Positions 20,224 to 29,199 of a stretch of 58,844 bases of DNA are shown piece by piece. Each line of letters starts with the position of its first letter. Positions within the stretch are counted from its first letter, which is position 1. Under the pieces are notes generated by a model. That model was given only the letters and a program-made list of their open reading frames with translations, had not been told where the DNA came from and ran no database searches. The DNA is from Methylobacter sp. GTDB taxonomy: Bacteria; Pseudomonadota; Gammaproteobacteria; Methylococcales; Methylomonadaceae. The stretch spans positions 1 through 58,844 of the forward strand of contig SCPZ01000028.1 in assembly GCA_004299305.1 (NCBI GenBank), written 5' to 3'. A program made the translations under genes and the position numbers.

Positions 20224-21468
20224 TTGAGCAAACGTCGAGTTGTAATAACTGGATTAGGCGCAATCACGCCTTTAGCTAACACAGTCTCGGAAACTTGGGA
20301 TGGTATTATTAATGGTAAAAGCGGCATAGGCCCAATTGATTCCTTCGACATTTCTTCATTTGCCACCACCTTTGGCGGTGTTATAAGAAATTTTGATATT
20401 AGCCAATATATTCCCGAAAAAGACGCCAAACGCATGGATGGTTTCATTCATTACGGTATTGCAGCGGGCTGTCAGGCTATTGAAGATTCAGGTATCGAAG
20501 TAACCGAGGCTAATGCCGAGCGTATCGGCGTTGCTATCGGATCGGGTATAGGCGGTATTACCGGTATTGAAGAATGTTATGCTGTCTATGATAAAAGCGG
20601 TCCGCGCCGTATCTCGCCGTTTTTTGTTCCCGGCAACATTATCAACATGATTTCAGGCAACCTTTCGATCAAATACGGATTTAAAGGCCCGAATTTTGCG
20701 ATTGTTACCGCCTGTTCCACCGGCACGCATAACATTGGCGATGCAGCGCGTTTAATTAAATATGGCGATGCCGATGTAATGATTGCGGGTGGCGCAGAAC
20801 GCTGTACAACTTCACCGACGGCGATGGGCGGTTTCGCTTCGGCAAAAGCCTTGTCTCGCCGTAACGATGACCCGCAAGCCGCCAGTCGCCCTTGGGATAA
20901 AGATCGCGATGGTTTTGTATTAAGCGATGGCGCAGGTGTTGTGGTTCTTGAAGAATTGGAACATGCCAAGGCGCGCGGCGCAAAGATTTATGCTGAGTTG
21001 GTAGGTTACGGCATGAGCGGCGATGCTTATCACATGACTACACCCTCTCCCGGTGGCGAAGGCGCTGCGCGTTGCATGAAAAATGCGCTACGTGACGCCG
21101 GTTTAAATGCCGACGCGGTCGATTATATCAATGCGCATGGCACATCAACGCCAGCCGGCGACCTGGGGGAAACCCAAGCGATGAAAGCCGCATTAGGCGA
21201 CCATGCTTATAAAGTTGCGGTCAGTTCAACAAAGTCGATGATCGGTCATTTATTAGGTGCTGCGGGCGGTATTGAAGCGGTACTGAGCGCCTTAAGTATC
21301 AAAAACCAAGTTGCGCCGCCGACTATCAATCTGGAAAATCAAGATCCCGAATGTGATTTGGATTATGTGCCGAATACGGCAAGAAATATGAAAATCGATA
21401 TAGCCATGTCAAACTCGTTTGGTTTTGGCGGCACGAATGGTTCGTTGGTTTTCAAGCGCTATGAGTAA
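20224..21468 (+). CDS. fabF: 3-oxoacyl-ACP synthase II (KAS II)
   Basis: The 414-residue condensing enzyme elongates acyl-ACP. It has the Cys-His-His catalytic set in [20 protein letters not shown] and [13 protein letters not shown], and ends in [16 protein letters not shown]. The start is TTG at 20224, giving the normal N-terminus [14 protein letters not shown], with no strong Shine-Dalgarno. Confidence 0.97.
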   Translation: MSKRRVVITGLGAITPLANTVSETWDGIINGKSGIGPIDSFDISSFATTFGGVIRNFDISQYIPEKDAKRMDGFIHYGIAAGCQAIEDSGIEVTEANAERIGVAIGSGIGGITGIEECYAVYDKSGPRRISPFFVPGNIINMISGNLSIKYGFKGPNFAIVTACSTGTHNIGDAARLIKYGDADVMIAGGAERCTTSPTAMGGFASAKALSRRNDDPQAASRPWDKDRDGFVLSDGAGVVVLEELEHAKARGAKIYAELVGYGMSGDAYHMTTPSPGGEGAARCMKNALRDAGLNADAVDYINAHGTSTPAGDLGETQAMKAALGDHAYKVAVSSTKSMIGHLLGAAGGIEAVLSALSIKNQVAPPTINLENQDPECDLDYVPNTARNMKIDIAMSNSFGFGGTNGSLVFKRYE

Positions 21469-21481
21469 TTAGTTGTCAGTA

Positions 21482-21513
21482 ATCAGTTTTCAGTTGAAAA
21501 GCTGAAAACTGAT
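21482..21513. repeat. Perfect hairpin repeat between fabF and pabC
   Basis: ATCAGTTTTCAG (21482-21493) and CTGAAAACTGAT (21502-21513) form a 12-bp perfect stem, with related half-copies on both sides (TTGTCAGTA, AAACTGTGAACT). No T-run follows, so it is more likely a dispersed palindrome than an efficient terminator. Confidence 0.6.
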
Positions 21514-21536
21514 AATTAAAACTGTGAACTAAAAAC

Positions 21537-22385
21537 ATGATTCTCATCAATGGTGAAAGCAAGGAGCATATCGAAATATCCGATCGCGGTTTTCAATACG
21601 GCGACGGCTTATTCGAAACCATTGAGGTCAGAGACGGGCAAGCCGTTTTCCTTGAAAGCCATTTAGAACGCCTAGATTTGGGCTGTCGGCGGCTTTACAT
21701 TCCTTTTCCTGGTGTACAATTACTTAGCCTTGAGGCTAAGGAGCTTTGCCGCCAGTGGCATTCAGCTCGTGCCGTACTCAAAATCATCGTCACTCGAGGC
21801 TCGGGTGGGCGAGGTTATCGCCAACCCGATGTTATTCAACCGACTCGCGTCTTAAGTCTCCATCCTTATCCAGACTATCCCGAAAACTACCGAGAGCAGG
21901 GCATAGTCGCCCGTTTCTGCACAACCCGTTTAGGCTTGAATCCAAGCTTAGCGGGCATTAAGCACTTAAACCGGCTTGAACAGGTCATGGCAAGATCCGA
22001 ATGGAACGACCAAGCTATTCAGGAAGGGCTTATGCTGGACGGCAATGATCATGTTATTGAAGGAACAATGACTAACCTGTTTTACATTAAAAATGACCGT
22101 CTTTATACCTCCGCACTGACCCAATCAGGCGTTGCCGGTATTATCCGCAGCATAATAATGGTCCTCTCAGCTAACCACGGTCTTCCTGTTATTGAACATA
22201 CATTTACTAAAGATGAGCTGTTATCGGCTGATGAGGTATTCGTCTGTAACTCGATTATCGGCATCTGGCCCATAAGGCAAATCGAAACCGTGCGTTTTTC
22301 AGTCGGCCCGATAACACATAGCATTCAATGCCGACTGGACAAATTTACTGGCGATAACTGCAGGGAGGCAGGATGCAAAAAATAG
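21537..22385 (+). CDS. pabC: Aminodeoxychorismate lyase
   Basis: This 282-residue fold-type IV PLP enzyme releases p-aminobenzoate for folate synthesis. It shows DRGFQYGDGLFETI, the PLP Lys region GIKHLNRLEQVMAR, and EGTMTNLFYI. It sits in its usual place between fabF and mltG. The last residues overlap an mltG frame that appears to be extended by repeat DNA. Confidence 0.94.
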   Translation: MILINGESKEHIEISDRGFQYGDGLFETIEVRDGQAVFLESHLERLDLGCRRLYIPFPGVQLLSLEAKELCRQWHSARAVLKIIVTRGSGGRGYRQPDVIQPTRVLSLHPYPDYPENYREQGIVARFCTTRLGLNPSLAGIKHLNRLEQVMARSEWNDQAIQEGLMLDGNDHVIEGTMTNLFYIKNDRLYTSALTQSGVAGIIRSIIMVLSANHGLPVIEHTFTKDELLSADEVFVCNSIIGIWPIRQIETVRFSVGPITHSIQCRLDKFTGDNCREAGCKK

Positions 22386-22462
22386 AGCCATACAGAAAGT
22401 GGCTATACTCGATGCGGGCGCGGCTTGCGGCTTTTGCGTCCCTTTCCCTTCGGGAGATGATG

Positions 22463-22511
22463 ACGACTGCAAGGATGCAGGAGGTAGAGCAACGCATGGA
22501 GCAGTTGCCGA
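22463..22511 (+). repeat. SDR copy C at the 5' end of mltG
   Basis: This short-form copy reads CGACTGCAAGGATGCAG, GAGGTAGAGCAACGC, then ATGGAGCAGTTGCCGAG. Its GGAGGT (22480-22485) lies 10 bp before an in-frame ATG (22496), itself part of the repeat. The copy is translated in frame if mltG starts at or before this point. Confidence 0.8.
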
Positions 22512-23563
22512 GGGGGTTCAAAAAAGCGCGAATTGTGACTGTGCGCTATATAACATTGAACAATAAAGTTATCGGTTTTACTTTGTTGGTCTTATGCTTT
22601 GCAGGCGGCTGGCTGTTGATGGACTATCAAAGTGCATTACACCAGCCTGCACTGGTCGATAAAACGGTTTATATAGAAATTGAAAAAGGCGACTCGCTGG
22701 ATCGCATTATTGATAAGTTAATAGGTCAAGGACTGGCTGTTAAGCCATTCTGGTTTAAGGTCATCGCTTTTCAAGAAAATGCCCTAAAAAAACTTAAAAC
22801 GGGGGAGTACGAGTTAACGTCCGGTCTAACTGCCCCTCAGATATTATCGCTATTTGTGCAGGGAAAAACCAAGCAGCATGTCATTACTTTTCCGGAAGGC
22901 TGGAGCTTTAAAGATGTGTTGCATGAAATTGAGCTTAATCCCAATCTTGAGCACACCTTAAACGGCGTTGATTTTTCAAACATCATGGCCAAATTCAAGT
23001 CAGGGCCGAGCGCTTTTGCATGGCCTGAAGGTTTGTTTTTTCCCGACACCTATTTTTTTGAAAAACATACCTCCGATCTGTCTTTATTACAAAGAGCCTA
23101 CGACAAAATGCAGCAGGTGCTGCAACAAGAATGGCTTAATAAAGCCGAAGGCCTGCCGTATAAATCGCCTTATGAAGCCCTGATTCTTGCTTCGATTGTA
23201 GAAAAAGAAACTGGAGCCGCCGCCGAAAGACCTCAGATAGCCGGCGTGTTTATTCGCAGACTGGAAAAAAACATGTTGCTGCAAACCGATCCTACCGTCA
23301 TTTACGGCATGGGTGACCGCTATCAGGGCGATATTAAATACCAAGATTTAACCACCGCCACGCCGTACAATACCTATGTCATTAACGGCTTACCGCCAAC
23401 GCCGATTGCGATGCCGGGACGAGATGCGTTGTATGCGGTCTTGCATCCCGACCAGGGCGACAGTCTTTACTTTGTCGCCCGTGGTGACGGTACGCATGTA
23501 TTTTCAGCGACCTTGAAAGAGCATAATTTGGCCGTTGACAAATTTCAAAGGAACAAGAAATGA
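22496..23563 (+). CDS. mltG: Endolytic murein transglycosylase MltG
   Basis: MltG cleaves nascent glycan strands and helps terminate peptidoglycan polymerisation. The protein has an N-terminal membrane helix (VIGFTLLVLCFAGGWLLMD), a LysM-like region, and the YceG catalytic core with Glu in LASIVEKETGAAAERPQ and QTDPTVIYGMG. The frame is open from 22373. The family-like N-terminus LNNKVIGFTLL begins at TTG 22556, which has no Shine-Dalgarno. ATG 22496 is chosen because the repeat upstream provides GGAGGT. The enzyme call is certain; the start is not. Confidence 0.9.
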   Translation: MEQLPRGFKKARIVTVRYITLNNKVIGFTLLVLCFAGGWLLMDYQSALHQPALVDKTVYIEIEKGDSLDRIIDKLIGQGLAVKPFWFKVIAFQENALKKLKTGEYELTSGLTAPQILSLFVQGKTKQHVITFPEGWSFKDVLHEIELNPNLEHTLNGVDFSNIMAKFKSGPSAFAWPEGLFFPDTYFFEKHTSDLSLLQRAYDKMQQVLQQEWLNKAEGLPYKSPYEALILASIVEKETGAAAERPQIAGVFIRRLEKNMLLQTDPTVIYGMGDRYQGDIKYQDLTTATPYNTYVINGLPPTPIAMPGRDALYAVLHPDQGDSLYFVARGDGTHVFSATLKEHNLAVDKFQRNKK

Positions 23564-24231
23564 TCAGAGGGAAGTTTATTACCTTGGAAGGGGGGGAAGG
23601 GGTAGGCAAGACCACCAACCTGGCTTTTATAAAAGACTACTTGGAACAACATAATATTTCCGTTGTTGTCACGCGCGAACCCGGCGGCACCGTGCTTGCC
23701 GAAAAAATACGCCAATTATTACTGGATAACAAAAGCGAGGCCATTTCAGATCAAGCTGAGTTATTGATGATGTTTGCGGCCAGGGCCCAGCATATCAAAC
23801 ACGTTATCGAACCGGCTTTGGCGAAAGGAAAATGGGTGCTTTGCGATCGGTTTACCGATGCTACTTATGCCTATCAGGGCGGCGGTCGCAACATGAAAAT
23901 CAGCACCATAGAATGGTTGGAAAATTTGGTGCAAGGCGCATTAAGGCCTGATTTAACCTTGTTGTTGGATGCGCCGGTCGAAATAGGCATAGCCCGAGCC
24001 AGGGAGCGCGGGGCTTTTGATCGTTTTGAGTCGGAAAGAGTCAGTTTTTTTGAAAATGTCAGGCGAGCTTATTTATTACAGGCCGAACTGTATCCCGAGC
24101 GGATCAAACTTATCAAAGCCAACCAACCGTTAGCCGATGTGCAGCGCGCCATTACCGATGTTATCCGTATCTTGCTGGGTTTGAGTTCCCTAAATTGCTC
24201 GGCTTCGCCAAGGCTCGGCAACGTAAAATGA
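23560..24231 (+). CDS. tmk: Thymidylate kinase
   Basis: The 223-residue enzyme phosphorylates dTMP for DNA synthesis. P-loop GGEGVGKT, the DR motif in VLCDRFTDATYAYQGGGR, and the lid region RARERGAFDRFE are present. It overlaps mltG (ATGA). The last ~15 residues (from about LSSLNCS) come from DNA resembling a common GGCTTCGCC/GGCTCGGC repeat, so the C-terminus may be repeat-extended. Confidence 0.96.
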   Translation: MIRGKFITLEGGEGVGKTTNLAFIKDYLEQHNISVVVTREPGGTVLAEKIRQLLLDNKSEAISDQAELLMMFAARAQHIKHVIEPALAKGKWVLCDRFTDATYAYQGGGRNMKISTIEWLENLVQGALRPDLTLLLDAPVEIGIARARERGAFDRFESERVSFFENVRRAYLLQAELYPERIKLIKANQPLADVQRAITDVIRILLGLSSLNCSASPRLGNVK

Positions 24232-25250
24232 CCTTGCCGAACCGGTTATTGCCCTGGCAACAGCATCTGTGGGAACATCTCGGCAGTTATATTGCGCAAC
24301 AACGCATTCCCCAGGCGCTGCTCATTACCGGCAATAAAGGCCTGGGTAAACAGCAGCTGGCCAATCAGTTCGCAATTGCTTTGCTTTGTGCAGCGCCGCA
24401 GGCCGACGGTACGGCTTGCGGCCATTGCAGCAGCTGCTTACTGGTTAATGCAAAAACGCATCCCGACTTCATTCATGTGCAGCCAGAAGAGCCGGGAAAA
24501 GGCATTACTATCGGGCAAATACGCAACCTGATTACCCGGTTAACCTTAAAGCCCCAGTTTGAGATGTATCGCGTTGTTATCGTCAATCCGGCCGACAAAA
24601 TGAATAATGCGGCGGCTAATGCGTTTTTAAAATGCCTGGAAGAGCCGACCGAGCGCACCCTTATCATCTTAATCACCGAAAAACCGGCCAAATTACCGGC
24701 GACTATCATTAGTCGTTGCCAGAAATTGGCGGTAGCCACACCGGATAAGGAAACCGTAGTTGATTGGCTGGCCAAGACATTGCAGAGCAAATCCCCCCCT
24801 GCCCCCCTTTTACAAAGGGGGGATTTACTTTGCAACATCTCATTAGCGCAGGGCGCGCCTTTGTTGGCGCTTGATTATGCTAATGATGGAATATTAACAT
24901 TACGTAATGAATGTTTCGCTGCATGGATGGCAATAGCAAAACAACGTAAATCCCCGGTTATTATTGCCGAAGATTGGCACAAGCTACCGGCTATGCCGCT
25001 AATATTTTGGCTTACCTCCTGGGTTATCGATTTGACTAAGTGTGTTTATCACAGCCAGGTTGAAAACTTATATAACCCTGATCTTCATGGACAGTTGCAA
25101 GAACTGTCCGGGCAGCTAGAATTAAAGGGGCTTTATAAATTGTATGATTTATTATTGGCAGGTCGGCAACGACTGGACACCCAAATAAACAAGCAGTTAT
25201 TGTTTGAAGAAATTTTAATACAATGGCACGAACTCAACCGGAGTAAATGA
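24228..25250 (+). CDS. holB: DNA polymerase III delta' subunit, with in-frame repeat insert
   Basis: The 340-residue clamp-loader subunit starts at ATG 24228, overlapping the tmk stop. It has a P-loop-like GNKGLGKQQL, the zinc-type cluster CGHCSSC, NAAANAFLKCLEEP and the ISRCQKL (SRC) motif. Residues about 187-202 (KSPPAPLLQRGDLLCN) are encoded by a palindromic repeat at 24780-24835 absent from normal delta' proteins. The frame stays open across it, so the protein is probably still made with this insert. It neighbours pilZ as in pseudomonads. Confidence 0.92.
   Translation: MTLPNRLLPWQQHLWEHLGSYIAQQRIPQALLITGNKGLGKQQLANQFAIALLCAAPQADGTACGHCSSCLLVNAKTHPDFIHVQPEEPGKGITIGQIRNLITRLTLKPQFEMYRVVIVNPADKMNNAAANAFLKCLEEPTERTLIILITEKPAKLPATIISRCQKLAVATPDKETVVDWLAKTLQSKSPPAPLLQRGDLLCNISLAQGAPLLALDYANDGILTLRNECFAAWMAIAKQRKSPVIIAEDWHKLPAMPLIFWLTSWVIDLTKCVYHSQVENLYNPDLHGQLQELSGQLELKGLYKLYDLLLAGRQRLDTQINKQLLFEEILIQWHELNRSK
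24780..24835. repeat. Palindromic repeat inserted in holB
   Basis: TTGCAGAGCAAATCC (24780-24794) pairs with GGATTTACTTTGCAA (24821-24835) at 13 of 15 positions, with an inner CCCCCCTTT/AAAGGGGGG stem. The C-rich/G-rich core is typical of a widespread intergenic repeat; here it lies inside a coding region without breaking it. Confidence 0.85.
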
Positions 25251-25603
25251 CTATGGCAGATGCAGGGCCCGGACAAGGCATATTGTCCCTTTCAATTAAA
25301 GATAAAAGCGCTTTGTACTTAGCTTACATGCCTTTTGTCATCAACGGCGGCTTGTTTATTCCTACCAGTCGAGAATATGAAATGGGGCAGGAAGTATTTA
25401 TGCTGCTCAATTTAATGGATGAAACCGAACGGCTACCGATAGCCGGTAAAATAATCTGGATAACGCCGCCCGGATCGGAAGGCTATAGAGCCTGCGGCGT
25501 TGGCGTACAATTTAGCGACCAGGACGGCGGCGCCTCACGCAACAAAATAGAAAATTATTTGGCCGGCGCTTTAGAACATGAGCGTCCGACGAATACTATG
25601 TGA
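25247..25603 (+). CDS. pilZ: PilZ domain protein (type IV pilus-associated)
   Basis: The 118-residue protein resembles PilZ of the type IV pilus system: FVINGGLFIPTSREYEMGQEVF (given whole only in part), LPIAGKIIWITPPG, and a GVGVQF motif. The Arg-rich c-di-GMP motif of canonical PilZ domains is absent, as in Pseudomonas and Xanthomonas PilZ, which bind PilB rather than the nucleotide. It overlaps holB (ATGA), the usual neighbour. Confidence 0.88.
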   Translation: MTMADAGPGQGILSLSIKDKSALYLAYMPFVINGGLFIPTSREYEMGQEVFMLLNLMDETERLPIAGKIIWITPPGSEGYRACGVGVQFSDQDGGASRNKIENYLAGALEHERPTNTM

Positions 25604-25612
25604 GGTGCACCT

Positions 25613-25654
25613 TTGAACCTTGAACCTTGAACCTTGAACCTTGAACCTTGAACC
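25613..25654 (+). repeat. Six tandem copies of TTGAACC
   Basis: There are six exact 7-bp units directly between pilZ and tatD, with the tatD ATG 11 bp downstream. Related TTGAACC units recur upstream of ilvD (42492-42559). Slippage could change the distance between tatD and upstream signals. Confidence 0.95.
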
Positions 25655-25664
25655 TTGCTCCTCC

Positions 25665-26444
25665 ATGTTAATAGACTCCCACTGTCATCTGGATCGCATC
25701 GATCTGGCCCCCTATCAAAACGATTTTGCCTGTTTCATGAAAGAAGCGGCAAACAGCCAAATTGAACACCTGCTGTGTATTGCGATCGATCTGGAAGCCT
25801 ATCCGGCAATGCTGGATTTGGTCGCCCCTTATCCGCAAATCTCCCTGAGCGTCGGTGTGCATCCCAATAGCCGGGACGGTCAAGACCCGAGCGTTGAAGA
25901 ACTGATCGCTTTAGGCCAGGCTGATAAAGTCATAGCCATAGGTGAGACCGGCCTGGATTATTTTCGTAGCGAAGGCGATTTAGACTGGCAACACCGGCGT
26001 TTCAGGAATCATATTAACGCCGCAAAAGTGTTAAAAAAACCGCTGATTATCCACACACGGGAAGCCAAACACGATACCTTACGATTGTTGCAGGAAGAGG
26101 GCGCCGATGAAGTCGGGGGTATTATTCACTGTTTTACCGAAGACTGGGAGTTTGCCAAGAAAGCCTTGGATTTGAATTTTTATATTTCTTTTTCCGGCAT
26201 CGTCACCTTTAACAGTGCCAAGGAAATTAAAGAGGTCGCCAAAAAAGTGCCAGGCGACCGCTTCCTTATTGAAACAGATTCACCCTATTTGGCGCCCGTA
26301 CCCTTTCGCGGCAGGCCTAACTATCCAATCTACGTGCGTTACGTTGCAGAACAACTGGCAGAATTGCGTGGCACGACAATCAACAAAATTGCAGAGTCGT
26401 CGACAGAAAACTTTTATAGATTATTCAAGCTTGCACGGACTTGA
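25665..26444 (+). CDS. tatD: TatD family metal-dependent DNase
   Basis: The 259-residue TIM-barrel hydrolase carries its metal ligands in DSHCHLDRI, GETGLDY, IIHTREA, HCFTED and ETDSPYLAPVPFRG. TatD proteins are 3'-5' exonucleases linked to DNA repair and quality control. ATG 25665 is chosen; the frame extends to a TTG inside the TTGAACC array but that is unlikely to be used. It is the last gene of the fab-pilZ cluster and faces the dioxygenase gene. Confidence 0.95.
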   Translation: MLIDSHCHLDRIDLAPYQNDFACFMKEAANSQIEHLLCIAIDLEAYPAMLDLVAPYPQISLSVGVHPNSRDGQDPSVEELIALGQADKVIAIGETGLDYFRSEGDLDWQHRRFRNHINAAKVLKKPLIIHTREAKHDTLRLLQEEGADEVGGIIHCFTEDWEFAKKALDLNFYISFSGIVTFNSAKEIKEVAKKVPGDRFLIETDSPYLAPVPFRGRPNYPIYVRYVAEQLAELRGTTINKIAESSTENFYRLFKLART

Positions 26445-26479
26445 TTTGTTGGGAATGTATCGTGCTCATGTTAGTAGCG

Positions 26480-27520
26480 TTATTTCCAGACGGGATGGAT
26501 GCCGTGGTCGTGGGGAAACAGCGTAATATATTGCACCACTCGAGGGTAATGCGCCAAGTTGCGCCCGCTGCCGTGCGGCAAGGCGTGGTGCCAAAGCACG
26601 AAATCCCCGGCGGAGCCGGTGATCGGCACCGGACCTAGGCTTTCCAAATCCTGTTCACGCGGGTTTTGCTCCGGTGCTAGCCTCTCCAGCCATTGATCTA
26701 TGCGGTGATGGAATCCCGGCACGCAACGGAAGGCGCCCTGTTCGGCGCTGGTATCGCTCAGATACAACAGGCCATGGACGCCGAAGGGAATCGGCAAGGC
26801 AATACTGACATCCCAGTGCAGGCGGCTGGGGCCGGATATATTGATGCCGCCGCGTTCAGGCCGGTTCAGGCTGGAGCGATCTACCGTAGCCCACAAGTCG
26901 TCGGTTCCCCAGAGTTGCTCGAACGCTTTGCGGATACGTGGTGCGGCGCGGTTTTTATTCAAGATTGGATGTTGGAACAGCGGCACCCAAAATATATGCG
27001 TTCCGTCGTACCAACTCTCGGGGATTTGCGGGTCCATGCCGAGAAAATCCCAAATCGCCAATTCAGCGTTCCGACAATCCTCTGCGGGTACCGCATTACG
27101 CAGCACCACGTAGCCGTTTTCTTGCCAAAATGCCAAGTCCTCTGCCGATAAGACCGGTTCCTGAATGTCTTTTTCCTCAATGGGATAGCTACGCGGTGGT
27201 TGTTCCATATAGCACCTAACCATTTTATTAAGGCGCTCCGCCAAAGCGCGCTCAGGCCTGCCATCAAGTTTTTGTACTATCCATTGTTCGAATTCGGCAT
27301 AGCTCGGACGCTGATGAAACAGGTATTCCGCCGGTTCTACAATGCCCAGGCCCAAGCCCTGCATCAGCGTGAAATCCAGCCCATATTCGTTCCGAACGCT
27401 TTCCTGGTCAAGCCGACCCTCGACTTCGAGCAGCCGTTTGGACCAATAGCGCCGCAAGTGCAGCAGTCCCAACTCGCCGGTTTCCAGCGAAGAAATGCTA
27501 AGTTCAGGTTTTGTAGTCAT
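26480..27520 (-). CDS. Phytanoyl-CoA dioxygenase (PhyH) family protein
   Basis: The 346-residue protein fits Fe(II)/2-oxoglutarate-dependent PhyH oxygenases: the HxD pair in LHWDVSIALP, a distal His in LWHHALPHGSG and a following Arg for 2-oxoglutarate, after ENGYVVLRNAVP. Residues about 1-120 have no recognised motif. GGAG precedes the ATG. It lies 22 bp behind the AraC regulator on the same strand, so that regulator probably controls it. The substrate is unknown. Confidence 0.85.
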   Translation of the reverse strand: MTTKPELSISSLETGELGLLHLRRYWSKRLLEVEGRLDQESVRNEYGLDFTLMQGLGLGIVEPAEYLFHQRPSYAEFEQWIVQKLDGRPERALAERLNKMVRCYMEQPPRSYPIEEKDIQEPVLSAEDLAFWQENGYVVLRNAVPAEDCRNAELAIWDFLGMDPQIPESWYDGTHIFWVPLFQHPILNKNRAAPRIRKAFEQLWGTDDLWATVDRSSLNRPERGGINISGPSRLHWDVSIALPIPFGVHGLLYLSDTSAEQGAFRCVPGFHHRIDQWLERLAPEQNPREQDLESLGPVPITGSAGDFVLWHHALPHGSGRNLAHYPRVVQYITLFPHDHGIHPVWK

Positions 27521-27542
27521 AGGATCTCCGTTTTGTTGCAGT

Positions 27543-28349
27543 TCAACGCTGCAACCGCGCCAGTTTTTGCAGGCCTACCGTGGGCGGTGCGCCGAAGATT
27601 TTGCGGAATTCATGACTGAAATGGGCCGAGTCGGAAAACCCTGTAGCATGTGCCGCGGTAGTGAAGTTGTTGCCTTTTATGATTTCGAGTATCGCTTTGT
27701 GTATCCGGCTCCAACCTCGATAACGGCGGAACGGAACGCCGACCTGTTGCGTGAACAAGTGTTGGAATCGCGAGGCGGACAGCCCGACCGCTTCGGACAG
27801 CGTTGCCACCGAGGTGAGATCGTCGCCGTGCTCTAATAAAAATTCCACCACTTGGGATATGCGAGGATCGACCAGTTCGGTTCTTGCCCGCCGTTTGGCA
27901 AATATCATCAGGTCGTCCAAGGGTTCCCCAGACCAGTGGGGATTGTAACGGTCTTCGTAAAGGTCGCGCATGAACGCAATCTCTCCGTCCGTGCCGATCA
28001 GAGCGCCGTCTATCTGGCGCGTATTGCGGATCAGCGGCTTCAAGGCATCAGCTCCGGCGATGTTCGGTTCGATATAAAACACCGTCAGCGGATCGCCGCC
28101 GACATCCAGCTCATGTAACACACCGGCGGGAATAATCGCGGTGCGGCAGGATTGCCAATCGCCGCCATGCAGCCGCAGGCGAAAATTGCCGTAAATGCCG
28201 GCAAGAAAAACCGGTGCGCCGTGCTGGTGGCTCGCGTTGTAGTACAGCGGACCGGTAAAAAACGTGCGTCCCTTGCTGAGGTCCCAGAGCGCGTCGAATT
28301 TGACGGCGTCCGTTGCAGCACGTTCATACAAGCGAGAACTATCTGCCAT
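27543..28349 (-). CDS. AraC family transcriptional regulator
   Basis: The 268-residue protein has an N-terminal cupin-like sensing part and a C-terminal double helix-turn-helix (about 165-265) with VATLSEAVGLSASRFQHLF and the second-helix motif AAHATGFSDSAHFSHEFRKI. A GGAG lies just before the ATG. It forms an apparent operon with the dioxygenase downstream. Confidence 0.93.
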   Translation of the reverse strand: MADSSRLYERAATDAVKFDALWDLSKGRTFFTGPLYYNASHQHGAPVFLAGIYGNFRLRLHGGDWQSCRTAIIPAGVLHELDVGGDPLTVFYIEPNIAGADALKPLIRNTRQIDGALIGTDGEIAFMRDLYEDRYNPHWSGEPLDDLMIFAKRRARTELVDPRISQVVEFLLEHGDDLTSVATLSEAVGLSASRFQHLFTQQVGVPFRRYRGWSRIHKAILEIIKGNNFTTAAHATGFSDSAHFSHEFRKIFGAPPTVGLQKLARLQR

Positions 28350-28489
28350 TGTTTATACTCCGATACATTGTTTTGATCCCCCGTTTGCAATGCAGTCTAG
28401 TCAAATCGCCGACTATTGACAACTCCTTAGCGGACGGCGGCTTGAGCAATTCGCCGATATTGGCGTCTAACAAGGTCACTGCCGGAAAA

Positions 28490-28660
28490 ATCCCCCTCTC
28501 CTGCTGGACGACTGCACGGATGCAGGAGGTAGAGCACCAACAGTAGGCGCTTTAGGCGATGCAGGAGCAATTGCCGAGGAGAATAAAAATAAGGAAAATG
28601 CTTTATTTAATTCCCTCATCCTAGCCTTTTCCCGGAGGGAGAAGGGACTTAATAGCAGTG
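28490..28660. repeat. CTCTCC-type palindromic element interrupted by SDR copy D
   Basis: CCCCCTCTCCTGCTGGA (28492-28508) and GAGGAGAATAAAAAT (28576-28590) are also found, in inverse orientation and only 12 bp apart, in the intact element near 29266-29353. Between them (28509-28575) sits a long-form SDR copy: CGACTGCACGGATGCAG, GAGGTAGAGCACC, TAGGCGCTTTAGGCGATG, CAGGAGCAATTGCC. A further inverted pair TTTTCCCGGAGGGAGAAGGG follows. No gene is seen in 28350-28695. Confidence 0.75.
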
Positions 28661-28707
28661 ATCCAACAAAATGGGGCGAAAGCTCCCGTATAACGATGAG
28701 GATAACC

Positions 28708-29172
28708 ATGACAAAGCAAAAAACGACTATGACCAACCTATTTCTTGTGGCGTTTGCCGGACTGTGTCTGGCGATAGCGCTTGCCATCGCCTGGGTGCTC
28801 GGCATTACGCTGTTTTTTCCCGACGGTGTCTTGGCCGGATTACTGGTCGAGCGCGCCGACATTATCAGGGCTCATATCGATTACCTGATGATGGCTCAAT
28901 TTTTGTTCATCTTTTTCCTGCTGTTTCGGCAGTATTCAATCGATCCGCCCATCTGGGTCGTTGCCGCCTGTTGTTTCGGCGCTTTTTTCAATCCGTTGGC
29001 ATTTCTGCTCAGAGGCTTAACGCCGAAGCCTTCAGTTGTAGCGGCGATTCCTGTTGAAGCGCATTTTCCGCTTCAGGCGGGATTGAGCTTCACCTTGACG
29101 ACGGTCGGCTTTCTCATGGCCGTCGCGCTGGTTATCAGGGCGGCCTGGAAATTGAGGACTGTAGCGAATTAA
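28708..29172 (+). CDS. Small integral membrane protein, unknown function
   Basis: The 154-residue protein has about four predicted membrane helices (about 10-32, 50-67, 78-95, 122-145) and few charged residues. I do not recognise the family. ATG 28708 is preferred over ATG 28696 because GAGGATAA lies directly before it. It stands alone between repeat-rich intergenic stretches. Confidence 0.7.
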   Translation: MTKQKTTMTNLFLVAFAGLCLAIALAIAWVLGITLFFPDGVLAGLLVERADIIRAHIDYLMMAQFLFIFFLLFRQYSIDPPIWVVAACCFGAFFNPLAFLLRGLTPKPSVVAAIPVEAHFPLQAGLSFTLTTVGFLMAVALVIRAAWKLRTVAN

Positions 29173-29199
29173 CGCTGAATGCGGATACTTGTGTATAAC

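Noticed and set aside
28350-28695. Possible coding frames between the AraC gene and the membrane protein
   Set aside because: All run through repeat DNA, with no family resemblance or ribosome site.
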